Part shown: piece by piece, positions 48,362 through 57,676 of the stretch
How the letters are laid out: each line of letters opens with the position of its first letter
Numbering within the stretch: position 1 is the first letter of the stretch
DNA from: Marinobacter sp. LA51
GTDB taxonomy: Bacteria; Pseudomonadota; Gammaproteobacteria; Pseudomonadales; Oleiphilaceae
Direction of reading: 5' to 3'
Length of the DNA stretch: 64,000 bases
NCBI RefSeq assembly: GCF_030297175.1
Contig: NZ_AP028070.1
Span: forward strand, 1,240,001-1,304,000
Translations under genes and position numbers: made by a program
Notes under the pieces: generated by a model
Seen by the model: the letters and a program-made list of their open reading frames with translations, nothing else
Database searches by the model: none
What the model was told of the DNA's origin: nothing

Positions 48362-49420
48362 ATGGCAGGTCCACTGACCTCATTGAAAGTACTGGACTTC
48401 AGCACCCTGTTGCCGGGCCCCTACGCCACCATGCTGCTGGCCGATATGGGGGCCGAGGTGCTGCGGGTAGAGGCGCCGGACCGGGTGGACCTCACCAAGG
48501 TAATGCCGCCGTTTGATGGCAAATTTGCCACCGCGTTTTCCTACCTGACCCGCGGCAAACAAACGCTGCCACTGAACCTGAAGCAGGCTGAGGCGGTAGA
48601 GCGGGTGAAGGAGCTGGTGAAGGGCTACGACATCGTAGTTGAGCAGTTCCGGCCCGGCGTAATGGATCGTCTGGGGATTGGCTACGAGACACTGAAAGCC
48701 ATCAACCCAAAGCTGATCTACTGCGCCATCACCGGCTACGGTCAGACTGGCCCCTATCGCGATCGCGCTGGCCACGACATCAATTACCTCGCGCTGGCGG
48801 GCGTCAGCAGCCACTGCGGCCGCGTAGACAGTGGTCCGCCACCTCTGGGCATCCAGGTAGCAGATGTGGCCGGAGGCTCCCACCATGCGGTCATGGGAAT
48901 CCTGGCGGCCGTTATAAACCGGCAACAGACCGGCGAAGGGCAGTTCATTGATATAAGCATGACCGACGCTGCCTTCGCCATGAATGCCATGGCCGGCGCC
49001 GCCAGCCTGGCAGGAGGGCAGGAGCAGAAGCCGGAGGGTGCGTTGCTAAACGGTGGTTCTTTCTACGATTATTACCGAACCCAGGACAACCGCTGGCTGT
49101 CTATTGGCAGTCTGGAGCCGCAGTTCTCTGCAAGGCTGTGCGATACGTTGGGGCTAGCTGAGATGAAGGGATATGCGCTGAGTCAGGAGCCTGAGCAGCA
49201 ACAGCTATTGAAAGCGGCGCTCAAGGAAAAGGTGGCTGAAAAGACGTTGGCTGAATGGCAGGAGATTTTCGCGGATCAGGACGCTTGTGTGGAGCCGGTG
49301 CTGACGATTTCGGAGGCGGCGGAGCATCCGCAGTTGAAGGCCAGGGGTATGGTGATTGAGGTTGATCGGGGGGATGGGGTGATGCAGAAGCAGGTCAGTA
49401 GTCCGATTAAGCTCTGTTAG
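48362..49420 (+). CDS. CaiB/BaiF-family CoA transferase (alpha-methylacyl-CoA racemase-like)
   Basis: A 352-aa class III CoA transferase. The N-terminal LKVLDFSTLLPGPYATMLLADMGAEVLRVE and the central RAGHDINYLALAG (Asp139 in the position of the catalytic aspartate) place it near alpha-methylacyl-CoA racemases, which epimerise 2-methyl-branched acyl-CoAs. Such an enzyme would help degrade pristane-like branched lipids. The ATG follows AAGGAG with good spacing. Confidence 0.87.
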   Translation: MAGPLTSLKVLDFSTLLPGPYATMLLADMGAEVLRVEAPDRVDLTKVMPPFDGKFATAFSYLTRGKQTLPLNLKQAEAVERVKELVKGYDIVVEQFRPGVMDRLGIGYETLKAINPKLIYCAITGYGQTGPYRDRAGHDINYLALAGVSSHCGRVDSGPPPLGIQVADVAGGSHHAVMGILAAVINRQQTGEGQFIDISMTDAAFAMNAMAGAASLAGGQEQKPEGALLNGGSFYDYYRTQDNRWLSIGSLEPQFSARLCDTLGLAEMKGYALSQEPEQQQLLKAALKEKVAEKTLAEWQEIFADQDACVEPVLTISEAAEHPQLKARGMVIEVDRGDGVMQKQVSSPIKLC

Positions 49421-49442
49421 GAAAAAAACGACACAGGAAAAG

Positions 49443-49470
49443 AAAAACCCCGGCGATTGCCGGGGTTTTT
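49443..49470. terminator. bidirectional terminator between CoA transferase and lipase genes
   Basis: A5 - CCCCGGC - GATT - GCCGGGG - T5, between convergent genes; works on both strands. Confidence 0.93.
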
Positions 49471-49488
49471 GGTTGGGTTGCTTCTAGT

Positions 49489-52275
49489 TTACTGGTTTTG
49501 ATCCAGCGCCGAGTCAATGGTCGGGCTATCGCCGAGTACGCCGGAGTTTGCGACCGGGATGGATTGAGCGGTGATGTTGCCAATCACTTCGGTAATCATC
49601 TCAGCAAAGGCGTCGCCGGTATCAGATCCGTTCGGGCAGACTTGGTCATCCGGATCAGCTGGTGTTGCAGGGGCAACAAATGTGCCGTGATTTGCCGTTG
49701 TACAAGGCTGCGCACCAAAGAAGAATGACGCGGCATTCGCGACCGGCAGAACCGTATTCGGGCTGCTTGCCGAGATTATGTCTCCATCGGTCAGAGGTTC
49801 AACGCCTGCTCCAAGGTTGATCAGGGCCATCAGGGGCTCTGTGCCTGCCAAAGGAGCAGACAGTGCCTGACCGAATGGCGAAATGTTGGCTTCATTTGGA
49901 ACCGTCAGGTCACCCACTACTTCAGAAAGCAGGATGCTAGTATCTCCGGCTGCGGCAATGCTCGCGCCAAGGTTTTGAGAGTAGCTAACTGGGTCAGTGG
50001 TATCGACTGCCGACTGCCACACGTACAGGAAGGTCTCAAAAGCCGATGTTCCCTGAACCACGGTTCCGCCGGTTTCCGCTGACAGGCCGCCCAAGATTGC
50101 GCCGGAGAATGCCGGAGAGTTCTCAGCAAGCTTGCTCAGTTGCGAACCGGTATTCATCAGAGAGATGGAGCTGAGGTTCGGGTAGAAAGCGTCGACACCT
50201 GGAATTCCTGCGTAGGCCCCGCGCAATGTCGCGTTCTCAACAAGGCTGGCGAACGTGGTACCGGTGATCCCGCCCAGAGAATGTCCCACGAAGTGGAAGG
50301 TCGCGCCTTGCAAGCTAGTAGGGCCGTAGGTGCCAGCATCGCCATCGATGTCAAATGCTCCTGACTTGATGGTTGCGGCCAGGTTCAATAAATCTACAAC
50401 ACCCTGGCGAAGAGTGTCTCGTGTCGTTTGCAGGCTGCCGATGTTAATCGCCAAGCTACCAGATTCAATCTGAGTAATGTCAGACTGCTGTTCCGGCGTA
50501 AGCGTGCCTGGAATTGCGGTGTAATTGAAATGGCGTTCGCCGACAAAATCTGCATTCGGAAAGTCTGCAGGATCCACGTAGGAGCTGGCAGGATTGAGTC
50601 CGGGTACTGTGCCGACCGTGCTGCCGCCGAGGCCATGAAGTGGTTGGTCGATCGCAATGGTTGCGACACAGTCACCTCCACCCAGGGTTTGAGCGGTGAG
50701 ATTGATCGCAGGGATAGTCGCAACGCTTCGATCAACTGTAATACCGTGCTGGAAGATCACAACGTCGGTAATGCCACCGGGGCAAGCTGCCGGGTTGCTT
50801 GGGTAGAACGCCGTTGCAGGAACTGCAACTTTACCGTTCTCCTGAGGGAACGGCATGTACTGGGTCACGTTTAGTGTACCGTCAATGTCCCGGGGGAACT
50901 CAAAGTTCGACAGGTTGGCGTAATCGGGATTGCCGCTATCTCGGAACGCTGTAATTGTTGCATTCAGTGTAGTTTCCAGCGTCGTGCTGCCGCGCCACAT
51001 GCCCTCTACTAAGCCTGCTCCATCAGAACCTGGCAGCTCTACGTAGTATGGAAGTTCAATCGCGCCTTCGGTCACGTTTGTTGCTGCTGCAGCGGTCTGG
51101 AGAGGAACGTTTCCAGAAGCCTGCACGGCTGCCAGATTATCTGCAGTGCGGGTGGTGCCACTGTAGAAAGCAGCTGTTCGTGGCTGTGGGAAAGGCAAGC
51201 CGGGAACGGCTGATCCGACTACCTGCTGACCTAGAGTGGGGTCAGTCTGGTAAGGGGCAACTGCTGCGCCAACCTTCTGTGCTAGCTCAAGGTTTTGGGG
51301 ATCCGCGCTCAAAGCGTCAGCTAACGCAGCGAAAACTGTTGATGCAGTGGAGCCAGCAGGCAGGTTCTCGCGAACAACTTGCAGAGCTGAGTACAGAACA
51401 ACTTCTTCACCAAGCTGAGTCAAGAACGTTGCTGGCGAGGTGACTGCATGCAGCGAAGTCTTGGTGTTGGTGGTGGTCATGGTGTAAGCCAGAGTGACAT
51501 CGGCATCAATTGAGTTTGCCGCCAGCCAGGCTTCGGCCAGACCCTGGCCACCCTGTATTACGTCACGAATAGTCTGGAACGCAGGGTTGCCCAGCGGACC
51601 GTCTCCTGCCATTTGAGAATAGGGCACCGAGGGAGCTGTTGACTGGCCGTCAGCGCCTTTCACACCACCAGTAACAATGACCAGATACTTGGTCTGATCC
51701 TCAAGCGGCTTTAGCGGAGTAACACGAATGACGTTGTCAGAGCCACCGTCCAAGGAAATCACTTCGGTGCGGACGTCCTGTGTCGCAAATTTAGTGAGAT
51801 CGAACGGATCTGACGTGTCGATGTAAGAAGGGTTCGCGGTCAACTCAATGCTAGGGGTGTTGGCTGATACCGGCAGCATGTTGATCGGAACAAGGTGTAC
51901 TGTCTGGCCGGCAACAACAGTGGAAGCGTCCAGCGATCCATTAAAACGAACGTCGATCTGGCTGGAGGTGGAGAAGCCGTCAAGGTCGTTGATGGTATCG
52001 GAAGCCGGATCTGTGCCGGTGGTGAAACCTGTAAAGTCGAAATTGGCGCTTTGGCCCGCACCCAGCAGCAACACCAGGTCAAAGTTTGCCGGAATGTCGA
52101 AATCGGGAGACGTAAGAATTGGATCGAAAATCGGACGCACCAAGCTCTGATCGATGGTGGTGTCAGTTATTTTGTAGTCCGGATTCGCATTACTCCCCGA
52201 ATCGCCGCTATCGAAGCAGCCTGTAAGTCCAAGGGAAGACGCCACGGCAACGCTTATTAGAGTTTTCTTGAACAT
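49489..52275 (-). CDS. VolA/Pla-1-type lipase, surface lipoprotein
   Basis: A 928-aa lipoprotein: signal peptide with lipobox LTGC (Cys20), then a low-complexity Asp/Ser/Gly stretch. The N-terminal lipase-associated domain (about 55-300) is followed by an alpha/beta-hydrolase domain with the nucleophile elbow GHSLGG (Ser666) and an HG motif FQHGITVDR. It matches the Pla-1/cef and VolA lysophospholipase group from memory, though it is longer than the roughly 800 aa I expect. It probably cleaves phospholipids or esters at the cell surface and feeds fatty acids to the catabolic genes in this window. Confidence 0.85.
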   Translation of the reverse strand: MFKKTLISVAVASSLGLTGCFDSGDSGSNANPDYKITDTTIDQSLVRPIFDPILTSPDFDIPANFDLVLLLGAGQSANFDFTGFTTGTDPASDTINDLDGFSTSSQIDVRFNGSLDASTVVAGQTVHLVPINMLPVSANTPSIELTANPSYIDTSDPFDLTKFATQDVRTEVISLDGGSDNVIRVTPLKPLEDQTKYLVIVTGGVKGADGQSTAPSVPYSQMAGDGPLGNPAFQTIRDVIQGGQGLAEAWLAANSIDADVTLAYTMTTTNTKTSLHAVTSPATFLTQLGEEVVLYSALQVVRENLPAGSTASTVFAALADALSADPQNLELAQKVGAAVAPYQTDPTLGQQVVGSAVPGLPFPQPRTAAFYSGTTRTADNLAAVQASGNVPLQTAAAATNVTEGAIELPYYVELPGSDGAGLVEGMWRGSTTLETTLNATITAFRDSGNPDYANLSNFEFPRDIDGTLNVTQYMPFPQENGKVAVPATAFYPSNPAACPGGITDVVIFQHGITVDRSVATIPAINLTAQTLGGGDCVATIAIDQPLHGLGGSTVGTVPGLNPASSYVDPADFPNADFVGERHFNYTAIPGTLTPEQQSDITQIESGSLAINIGSLQTTRDTLRQGVVDLLNLAATIKSGAFDIDGDAGTYGPTSLQGATFHFVGHSLGGITGTTFASLVENATLRGAYAGIPGVDAFYPNLSSISLMNTGSQLSKLAENSPAFSGAILGGLSAETGGTVVQGTSAFETFLYVWQSAVDTTDPVSYSQNLGASIAAAGDTSILLSEVVGDLTVPNEANISPFGQALSAPLAGTEPLMALINLGAGVEPLTDGDIISASSPNTVLPVANAASFFFGAQPCTTANHGTFVAPATPADPDDQVCPNGSDTGDAFAEMITEVIGNITAQSIPVANSGVLGDSPTIDSALDQNQ

Positions 52276-52569
52276 GGGTGGAACCTTTTCCTGTTGTTGT
52301 GTCGTTATATTCGGCAGCTGACGGGGCCGGTCTGATCCGGTAAGCCCGTTGTCAGTGGCCTGTTCTGCTTTTAACTGTTGTCTGAAATTGTAGCCAGCGC
52401 ATTAAGCCAATTTCTGTAGCTTCGACTATAGCGCCAGTATGGCAAGTGTTGATCAGCCGAAAGTGTGATTCTTTCGCTTTGAATACTCCACGCACGAATG
52501 GAGATTGGCCAAATTGCAAAATAGTTGGCGCTGAGCGGTTTGTCGAGCAATGAGGTGTTGGTCGCCCGC

Positions 52570-53343
52570 CTATTTGAAGGTCGAAAAATCCGGGTTCCGC
52601 TTTTCCCCGAACGCCTTGAACGCTTCTGCTGCTTCTGGTGCCTTCAGCAGGTCGGCAAACCGTTTGCCTTCCGCAATCATGGTGTCCTTGAGTTCGGCTT
52701 GAATTGGTCTGTTAAGCAGTTCTTTCGTGGCGCGCATCGCCGCCGGTGCTTGCTTGGAAAGTCTCGAGCAAATCTCCCGGGCTGTGGCTTCAGTTTTGGT
52801 TGGATCGCACACCCGGTTAATTAGGCTCAGGCGGGCCGCATCGTCAGCAGTAAAAGCATCGCCCAGCATCAGTAGCTCAGCAGCGCGCACCCGGCCCAGC
52901 CAGGACGGCAGCAAAAGGCTGGAGGCGCCCTCCGGACACAGGCCGAGGTTGACGAATGGCATCTGAAAGTGGGTGTTGGCGCCAGCGAATACCATGTCGC
53001 AATGCAATAGCATGGTGGTCCCGATGCCAACCGCTGGGCCATTAACTGCAGCTACGATCGGTTTTGTGGCGCTGGCCAGCAACAGTAAAAATCGGCCGAC
53101 CGGTGTATCTTCAAAGGCACCGGGCAAGCCTGCAGCGAATTCGCCGAGATCGTTTCCGGCGGTGAAGCAGTCGTCGCTTCCGGTAAACAGGACGCAGCGG
53201 ATATCTGGATTGTTTTCGGCCTGTTCCAGGGCGTCACCGAGGGCGGTGTACATGGCGTGGGTCAGGGCGTTCTTACGGTCTGGCCGATGAATGCGCACGG
53301 TCAGGATGCGATCGGCTTGCTCGGTCAGGATGAGGTCAGTCAT
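52570..53343 (-). CDS. enoyl-CoA hydratase/isomerase family protein
   Basis: A 257-aa crotonase-fold protein. The oxyanion-hole regions are CFTAGNDLGEFAAG and AAVNGPAVGIGTTMLLHCDM; the acid region reads FVNLGLCPEGASSLLLP (one catalytic Glu present). It would hydrate or isomerise an enoyl-CoA in fatty-acid breakdown. ATG 53343 is followed by the typical MTDLILTEQADRI. Monocistronic and divergent from fumarase. Confidence 0.9.
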   Translation of the reverse strand: MTDLILTEQADRILTVRIHRPDRKNALTHAMYTALGDALEQAENNPDIRCVLFTGSDDCFTAGNDLGEFAAGLPGAFEDTPVGRFLLLLASATKPIVAAVNGPAVGIGTTMLLHCDMVFAGANTHFQMPFVNLGLCPEGASSLLLPSWLGRVRAAELLMLGDAFTADDAARLSLINRVCDPTKTEATAREICSRLSKQAPAAMRATKELLNRPIQAELKDTMIAEGKRFADLLKAPEAAEAFKAFGEKRNPDFSTFK

Positions 53344-53569
53344 TGGGCCTCCGGTTCAGATGATTGTTGTTAGGTGCTTTTTAGTAAGGCTTGCGTTCAG
53401 GCGTGGTTTTCAGAGAGTAATTATAATTTCGTTAGCATGATAGCTTTTTAGCGGCGGGCTGTTACAGCTTTTGTACTCGGCTTTACCTTTGGCCGGATGC
53501 CGCGCCTGATGGATTTTCTGGTAAACTCTCGGCCTCTTTTATATCGCGACACCAAACAACGACATCTAG

Positions 53570-53578
53570 CTGATGAGG
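53570..53578 (+). promoter_or_regulatory. putative sRNA pairing site over the fumarase Shine-Dalgarno
   Basis: CTGATGAGG contains the ribosome site GAGG (53575-53578, 5 nt before ATG). Its first eight bases are perfectly complementary to CUCAUCAG of the candidate Fur-controlled sRNA (11365-11453), with one further G-U pair. Pairing would hide the ribosome-binding site. Prediction only. Confidence 0.4.
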
Positions 53579-53583
53579 CGCCT

Positions 53584-55098
53584 ATGACCACGGTAATCCG
53601 CCAGGACGACCTGATTGAAAGCGTAGCGGACGCGCTGCAGTTCATTTCCTATTACCACCCGAAGGATTTCATCGATAGCGTGCACGAGGCTTACCAGAGG
53701 GAAGAGTCTCAGGCGGCCAAGGACGCCATGGCGCAGATCCTGATCAACTCGCGCATGTGCGCGGAAGGCCACCGGCCGCTGTGTCAGGACACGGGAATCG
53801 TGACGGTGTTTGTAAACATCGGCATGAACGTCCAGTGGGACTGCGAACTGCCGCTGGATGATGTGATCAACGAGGGTGTACGTCGCGCCTATACCCATCC
53901 GGACAACGTGCTGCGCGCCTCCATTCTGGACGATCCGGACGGCAAGCGTTCGAACACTGGCGACAACACCCCGGCCATCATTCATTACAAGATGGTGCCG
54001 GGCGATACGGTAGAAGTGCACGTGGCCGCCAAAGGCGGCGGGTCCGAAGCCAAATCCAAGTTCGCCATGCTGAATCCGTCCGATTCTGTCGTGGATTGGG
54101 TGCTGAAGATGGTGCCGCAGATGGGTGCTGGCTGGTGTCCGCCTGGTATGCTCGGCATCGGTATCGGCGGTACCGCTGAGAAGGCCATGCAATTGGCCAA
54201 AGAGTCGCTGCTCGACCCGATCGATATTCACGACCTTCAGGCCCGTGGCGCATCCAACCGGTCCGAAGAACTGCGTCTTGAGCTGTTCGATAAGGTCAAT
54301 GATCTGGGCATTGGCGCCCAGGGCCTTGGCGGTCTGACTACCGTTCTGGATGTGAAGGTGAAGGATTATCCGACCCACGCCGCTAACAAGCCGGTGGCGA
54401 TCATCCCGAACTGCGCTGCCACCCGTCACGCGCACTTCACGTTGAATGGCAGCGGTCCGTCGCTGCAGACACCGCCGAGCCTTGAGGACTGGCCGGAAAT
54501 CACCTGGGAAGTAAGTGAGAACGTTCGCAGGGTGAACCTGGATACGGTCACTCCGGAAGACGTGAAAGACTGGCAGCCGGGTGAAACTGTACTGCTGTCG
54601 GGCAAGATGCTGACCGGCCGTGACGCTGCCCACAAGAAGATGGTTGATATGATCGACAAGGGCGAAGAATTGCCGGTCGATCTGAAAGGCCGCTTCATCT
54701 ATTACGTGGGCCCGGTTGACCCGGTACGAGAGGAGGTGGTTGGTCCTGCTGGCCCCACCACCGCAACGCGGATGGACAAGTTCACCCACACCATGCTGGA
54801 GAAGACTGGCCTGACCGGGATGATCGGCAAGGCCGAGCGTGGTCAGGTGGCTATCGACGCCATTCGCGAGTTTGGCGCGGTGTACCTGATGGCCGTGGGT
54901 GGCTCCGCCTACCTGGTTTCCAAAGCCATCAAGAACGCCGAAGTGGTTGCCTTCCCGGAACTGGGTATGGAAGCCATTTACGAGTTCGAGGTTGAGGACA
55001 TGCCGGTTACCGTAGCGGTGGATTCTCGCGGTTCCTCGGTGCATCAGACCGGTCCGGCCGAGTGGCAGGAGAAGATTATCGCGGCCAAGGCCGTCTGA
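53584..55098 (+). CDS. fum: fumarate hydratase, class I (iron-sulfur)
   Basis: A 504-aa enzyme of the FumA/FumB class that interconverts fumarate and malate in the TCA cycle. The three [4Fe-4S] cysteine ligands are recognisable: Cys67 in RPLCQDTG, Cys185 in GAGWCPPGML and Cys277 in IPNCAATRH. Length agrees with the family. ATG 53584 follows GAGG by 5 nt and gives the expected N-terminus; an ATG 29 codons upstream adds residues absent from homologues as I remember them. In E. coli class I fumarase mRNA is repressed by RyhB when iron is scarce. Confidence 0.94.
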   Translation: MTTVIRQDDLIESVADALQFISYYHPKDFIDSVHEAYQREESQAAKDAMAQILINSRMCAEGHRPLCQDTGIVTVFVNIGMNVQWDCELPLDDVINEGVRRAYTHPDNVLRASILDDPDGKRSNTGDNTPAIIHYKMVPGDTVEVHVAAKGGGSEAKSKFAMLNPSDSVVDWVLKMVPQMGAGWCPPGMLGIGIGGTAEKAMQLAKESLLDPIDIHDLQARGASNRSEELRLELFDKVNDLGIGAQGLGGLTTVLDVKVKDYPTHAANKPVAIIPNCAATRHAHFTLNGSGPSLQTPPSLEDWPEITWEVSENVRRVNLDTVTPEDVKDWQPGETVLLSGKMLTGRDAAHKKMVDMIDKGEELPVDLKGRFIYYVGPVDPVREEVVGPAGPTTATRMDKFTHTMLEKTGLTGMIGKAERGQVAIDAIREFGAVYLMAVGGSAYLVSKAIKNAEVVAFPELGMEAIYEFEVEDMPVTVAVDSRGSSVHQTGPAEWQEKIIAAKAV

Positions 55099-55119
55099 TC
55101 GGTTTCTCTGTCGGAAAAC

Positions 55120-55153
55120 AAAAAAGGGTGAAGCTCAGGCTTCACCCTTTTTT
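55120..55153. terminator. bidirectional terminator between fum and selO
   Basis: A6 - GGGTGAAGC - TCAG - GCTTCACCC - T6: a perfect 9-bp stem 22 nt after the fumarase stop, serving convergent genes. Confidence 0.94.
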
Positions 55154-55194
55154 ATGACCGCTGTTTTATGGCGGGTACTTGTCATCGAGATTGC

Positions 55195-56649
55195 TCAGGA
55201 CGAGCAGCTGATGTTCATGTGCTTGCCCCAGTCCGGAGGTGGCGCGGCGTATTGCTCGTGTTCGGGGTGTTCGTCAAACGGATGTTCCAGCACTTTCAGT
55301 AATTCGTGCATGGGTGCGTAATCGCCGTTCTGGGCCTCCTGGATCACCTGCTGGGCCAGGTAGTTTCGCAACACGTACTTGGGGTTCACTGCACGCATCG
55401 CTGAATCCCGGGCCTCGTCGGATCGGCTTTCCGCCTGGAGCCGCTGTTCATAGCGCTGCAGCCAGTCGCTGGCGGTACTGCGGTCCACAAACAAGTCCAG
55501 TACCGGCTTGTCGCCGTGTCTGCGAAGGTTGGAGAGTGCCCGGAAAAAACCGGTGTAATCCACATGGTGCTCATGCAGCATGCTGAAGGTGTCCATGATT
55601 AGGCCCAGATCAGACTCATGCTCCTGATGCCAGCCCAGCTTGTCCCGCATGTTCTGCAGGAACCGGTCGTTGTAGGCCACCTCGTAGCGGCGCAGTCCCC
55701 GGCGTACCGCATCCTCGTTCATCACCGGCAACAACGCGTTGGCCAGATACCGGCAATTGGTGAAGCCGATCTGCGGTTGCCGGTTGTACGCGTAACGGCC
55801 GCCCTGGTCGGTGTGGTTGCAGATGTAGCCGGCGTCAAAGTCATCAAGGAAGGCGTAGGGGCCGTAATCGAAGGTGTCGCCGATGATCGACATGTTGTCG
55901 CTATTCATTACGCCGTGACAGAAACCGACGGCCTGCCAGTCTGCGATCATCCGGGCGGTGCGCTCCACCACCTCTTCGAACCAGCGCTGGTGTCGCTCTT
56001 CCTCCGAAAGCCCGATCAAATGCGGGAAGTGCAGGGCGATCACATGCTCAAGCAGAGTTTTGACGGTTTCCGGGCCTTCGTGATGGGCGGCAAATTCAAA
56101 GTGGCCAAAGCGGATGTGGCTCTCGGCCACGCGGACGAGTGCGGCTGCCGTTTCGATGGTTTCACGACGCACAGGGTCCTTCGCACTGACCATGAACAAA
56201 GCTCGCGTGGTGGGAATGCCCAGTCCGGCCATGGCCTCACTGCACAAGTACTCCCGCATGGTTGAACGAAGCACGGCCCGCCCGTCGCCAAACCGGGAAT
56301 AGGGCGTAGTACCGGCCCCTTTCAAATGCCAGTCCCAGCGCCGGCCATCCGGCCCGACGGTCTCCCAGAGTAACAGCCCACGGCCATCGCCCAATTCCGG
56401 GTTGTACATGCCGAACTGGTGACCGGTGTACTTCATCGCTACCGGGTCCATGCCCTCCAGGAGTTCGGCGCCGGCGCCGATCTGGGTCCACTCGTCGGCG
56501 TTTTCGGTGTGAAAGCCCATGTCGTCGGCCAGCGCGTGATTGAAGCACACCATACGGGCGTCTTTCAGGGGGCTGGGCTGAACGCGGGTGTAGAAACTGT
56601 CCGGGAGTTCCAAGTAGCGATGTTCAACTCGAAAATCGTTGTTGCTCAT
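55195..56649 (-). CDS. selO: SelO protein AMPylase
   Basis: A 484-aa pseudokinase-fold enzyme that transfers AMP to Ser/Thr/Tyr of target proteins in response to redox stress. Family signatures include YTGHQFGMYNPELGDGRG, GAGTTPYSRFGDGRAVLRS and the metal-binding GVMNSDNMSIIGDTFDYGPYAF. The protein ends SCSS, placing a cysteine at the antepenultimate position, where animal SelO carries selenocysteine. Divergent from the glycerate kinase gene (76-nt gap). Confidence 0.93.
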   Translation of the reverse strand: MSNNDFRVEHRYLELPDSFYTRVQPSPLKDARMVCFNHALADDMGFHTENADEWTQIGAGAELLEGMDPVAMKYTGHQFGMYNPELGDGRGLLLWETVGPDGRRWDWHLKGAGTTPYSRFGDGRAVLRSTMREYLCSEAMAGLGIPTTRALFMVSAKDPVRRETIETAAALVRVAESHIRFGHFEFAAHHEGPETVKTLLEHVIALHFPHLIGLSEEERHQRWFEEVVERTARMIADWQAVGFCHGVMNSDNMSIIGDTFDYGPYAFLDDFDAGYICNHTDQGGRYAYNRQPQIGFTNCRYLANALLPVMNEDAVRRGLRRYEVAYNDRFLQNMRDKLGWHQEHESDLGLIMDTFSMLHEHHVDYTGFFRALSNLRRHGDKPVLDLFVDRSTASDWLQRYEQRLQAESRSDEARDSAMRAVNPKYVLRNYLAQQVIQEAQNGDYAPMHELLKVLEHPFDEHPEHEQYAAPPPDWGKHMNISCSS

Positions 56650-56725
56650 AAAATGCCTATACTCCCACTGGTACGAATACTGCTGTGCTTATTAACCATT
56701 CATCGACTGCCGGGACTCCAACATC

Positions 56726-57661
56726 GTGTCTGAATCTGAGCTGAGACAAACCCTCAACGCCCTGATCAAGCAGGAGGCGCTTCCTGACACCTACGTGAAC
56801 ACCGCCGAACAGACCATACTCCCATTGGTTGAGCACCTTGTCGCGCTGCAGCGCAGTGCCAACCGGACCATTGTGGTTGGCATACACGGCGCCCAAGGCA
56901 CCGGGAAATCGACTCTGGCGCTGTTCCTGACGGAGATCCTGGGCAAGCACTATCACTGCCCAACCGCCAGTTTTTCGCTGGATGATATCTACCTTACCAG
57001 AGCTGAGCGGTGCGAACTTGCCGACCGGGTTCATCCCCTGTTTCGCACCCGGGGCGTGCCCGGCACCCACGATGTCGAGTTGGGTCAGCAGGTGATCGAG
57101 CAGCTTCGAGCTGCGCAGCCGACCGACCAGACACCCATCCCGATGTTTGACAAGTCTGTCGATGACCGGGTTCCACGCGCTGAATGGCCTGTATTCCAGG
57201 GGCCGGCGCAGGTGATCCTGCTCGAAGGTTGGTGTGTGGGCGCGCGGCCCGAGCCGGATCAGGCTCTGGACCAGCCACTAAACCCTCTGGAGTCTGAAGA
57301 TGACATGGAGGGTATTTGGCGCAGAACGGTGAACGACTGTCTGAAGGGCAGCTACCGCCGGTTCTTCGATGACCTGGACACGCTGGTGATGCTGAAAGCC
57401 CCGTCTATGGACAGTGTCCGGGAATGGCGAAAGCTGCAGGAACATAAGCTGGCAGAAAAGATTAAAAACGCACCAAAAGCGGGCGAGGGTTCCGGCGCCG
57501 CCCAATCATTGCGCATTATGACCGATGCCGAGGTGGACCGGTTCATCATGCACTACGAGCGCGTCACCCGTGCCTGCCTGACTGAAATGCCCGAACGAGC
57601 CAATGCGTTGATTGAGGTGGCTGAGGATCATTCCCTTGGGTTGCCGCAGTTCCGAACCTAG
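56726..57661 (+). CDS. D-glycerate kinase (glycerate 3-kinase-like P-loop kinase)
   Basis: A 311-aa kinase with Walker A GAQGTGKS (residues 55-62), the SLDDIYLTRAER segment and VILLEGWCVGARP, all as in plant-type D-glycerate 3-kinase and its bacterial relatives. It would convert D-glycerate to 3-phosphoglycerate. It heads an operon with a sugar-phosphoglycerate phosphatase, glucosyl-3-phosphoglycerate synthase and a GH13_18 phosphorylase, so it likely recycles glycerate released from glucosylglycerate. The start is GTG 56726 with a poor ribosome site. Confidence 0.85.
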   Translation: MSESELRQTLNALIKQEALPDTYVNTAEQTILPLVEHLVALQRSANRTIVVGIHGAQGTGKSTLALFLTEILGKHYHCPTASFSLDDIYLTRAERCELADRVHPLFRTRGVPGTHDVELGQQVIEQLRAAQPTDQTPIPMFDKSVDDRVPRAEWPVFQGPAQVILLEGWCVGARPEPDQALDQPLNPLESEDDMEGIWRRTVNDCLKGSYRRFFDDLDTLVMLKAPSMDSVREWRKLQEHKLAEKIKNAPKAGEGSGAAQSLRIMTDAEVDRFIMHYERVTRACLTEMPERANALIEVAEDHSLGLPQFRT

Positions 57662-57676
57662 TAACGGAGTATTCCC

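Noticed and set aside
53566..55044. 492-aa open frame antisense to fumarase
   Set aside because: Same reason: mirror of a well-recognised enzyme, with His/Arg-rich, domain-free sequence.
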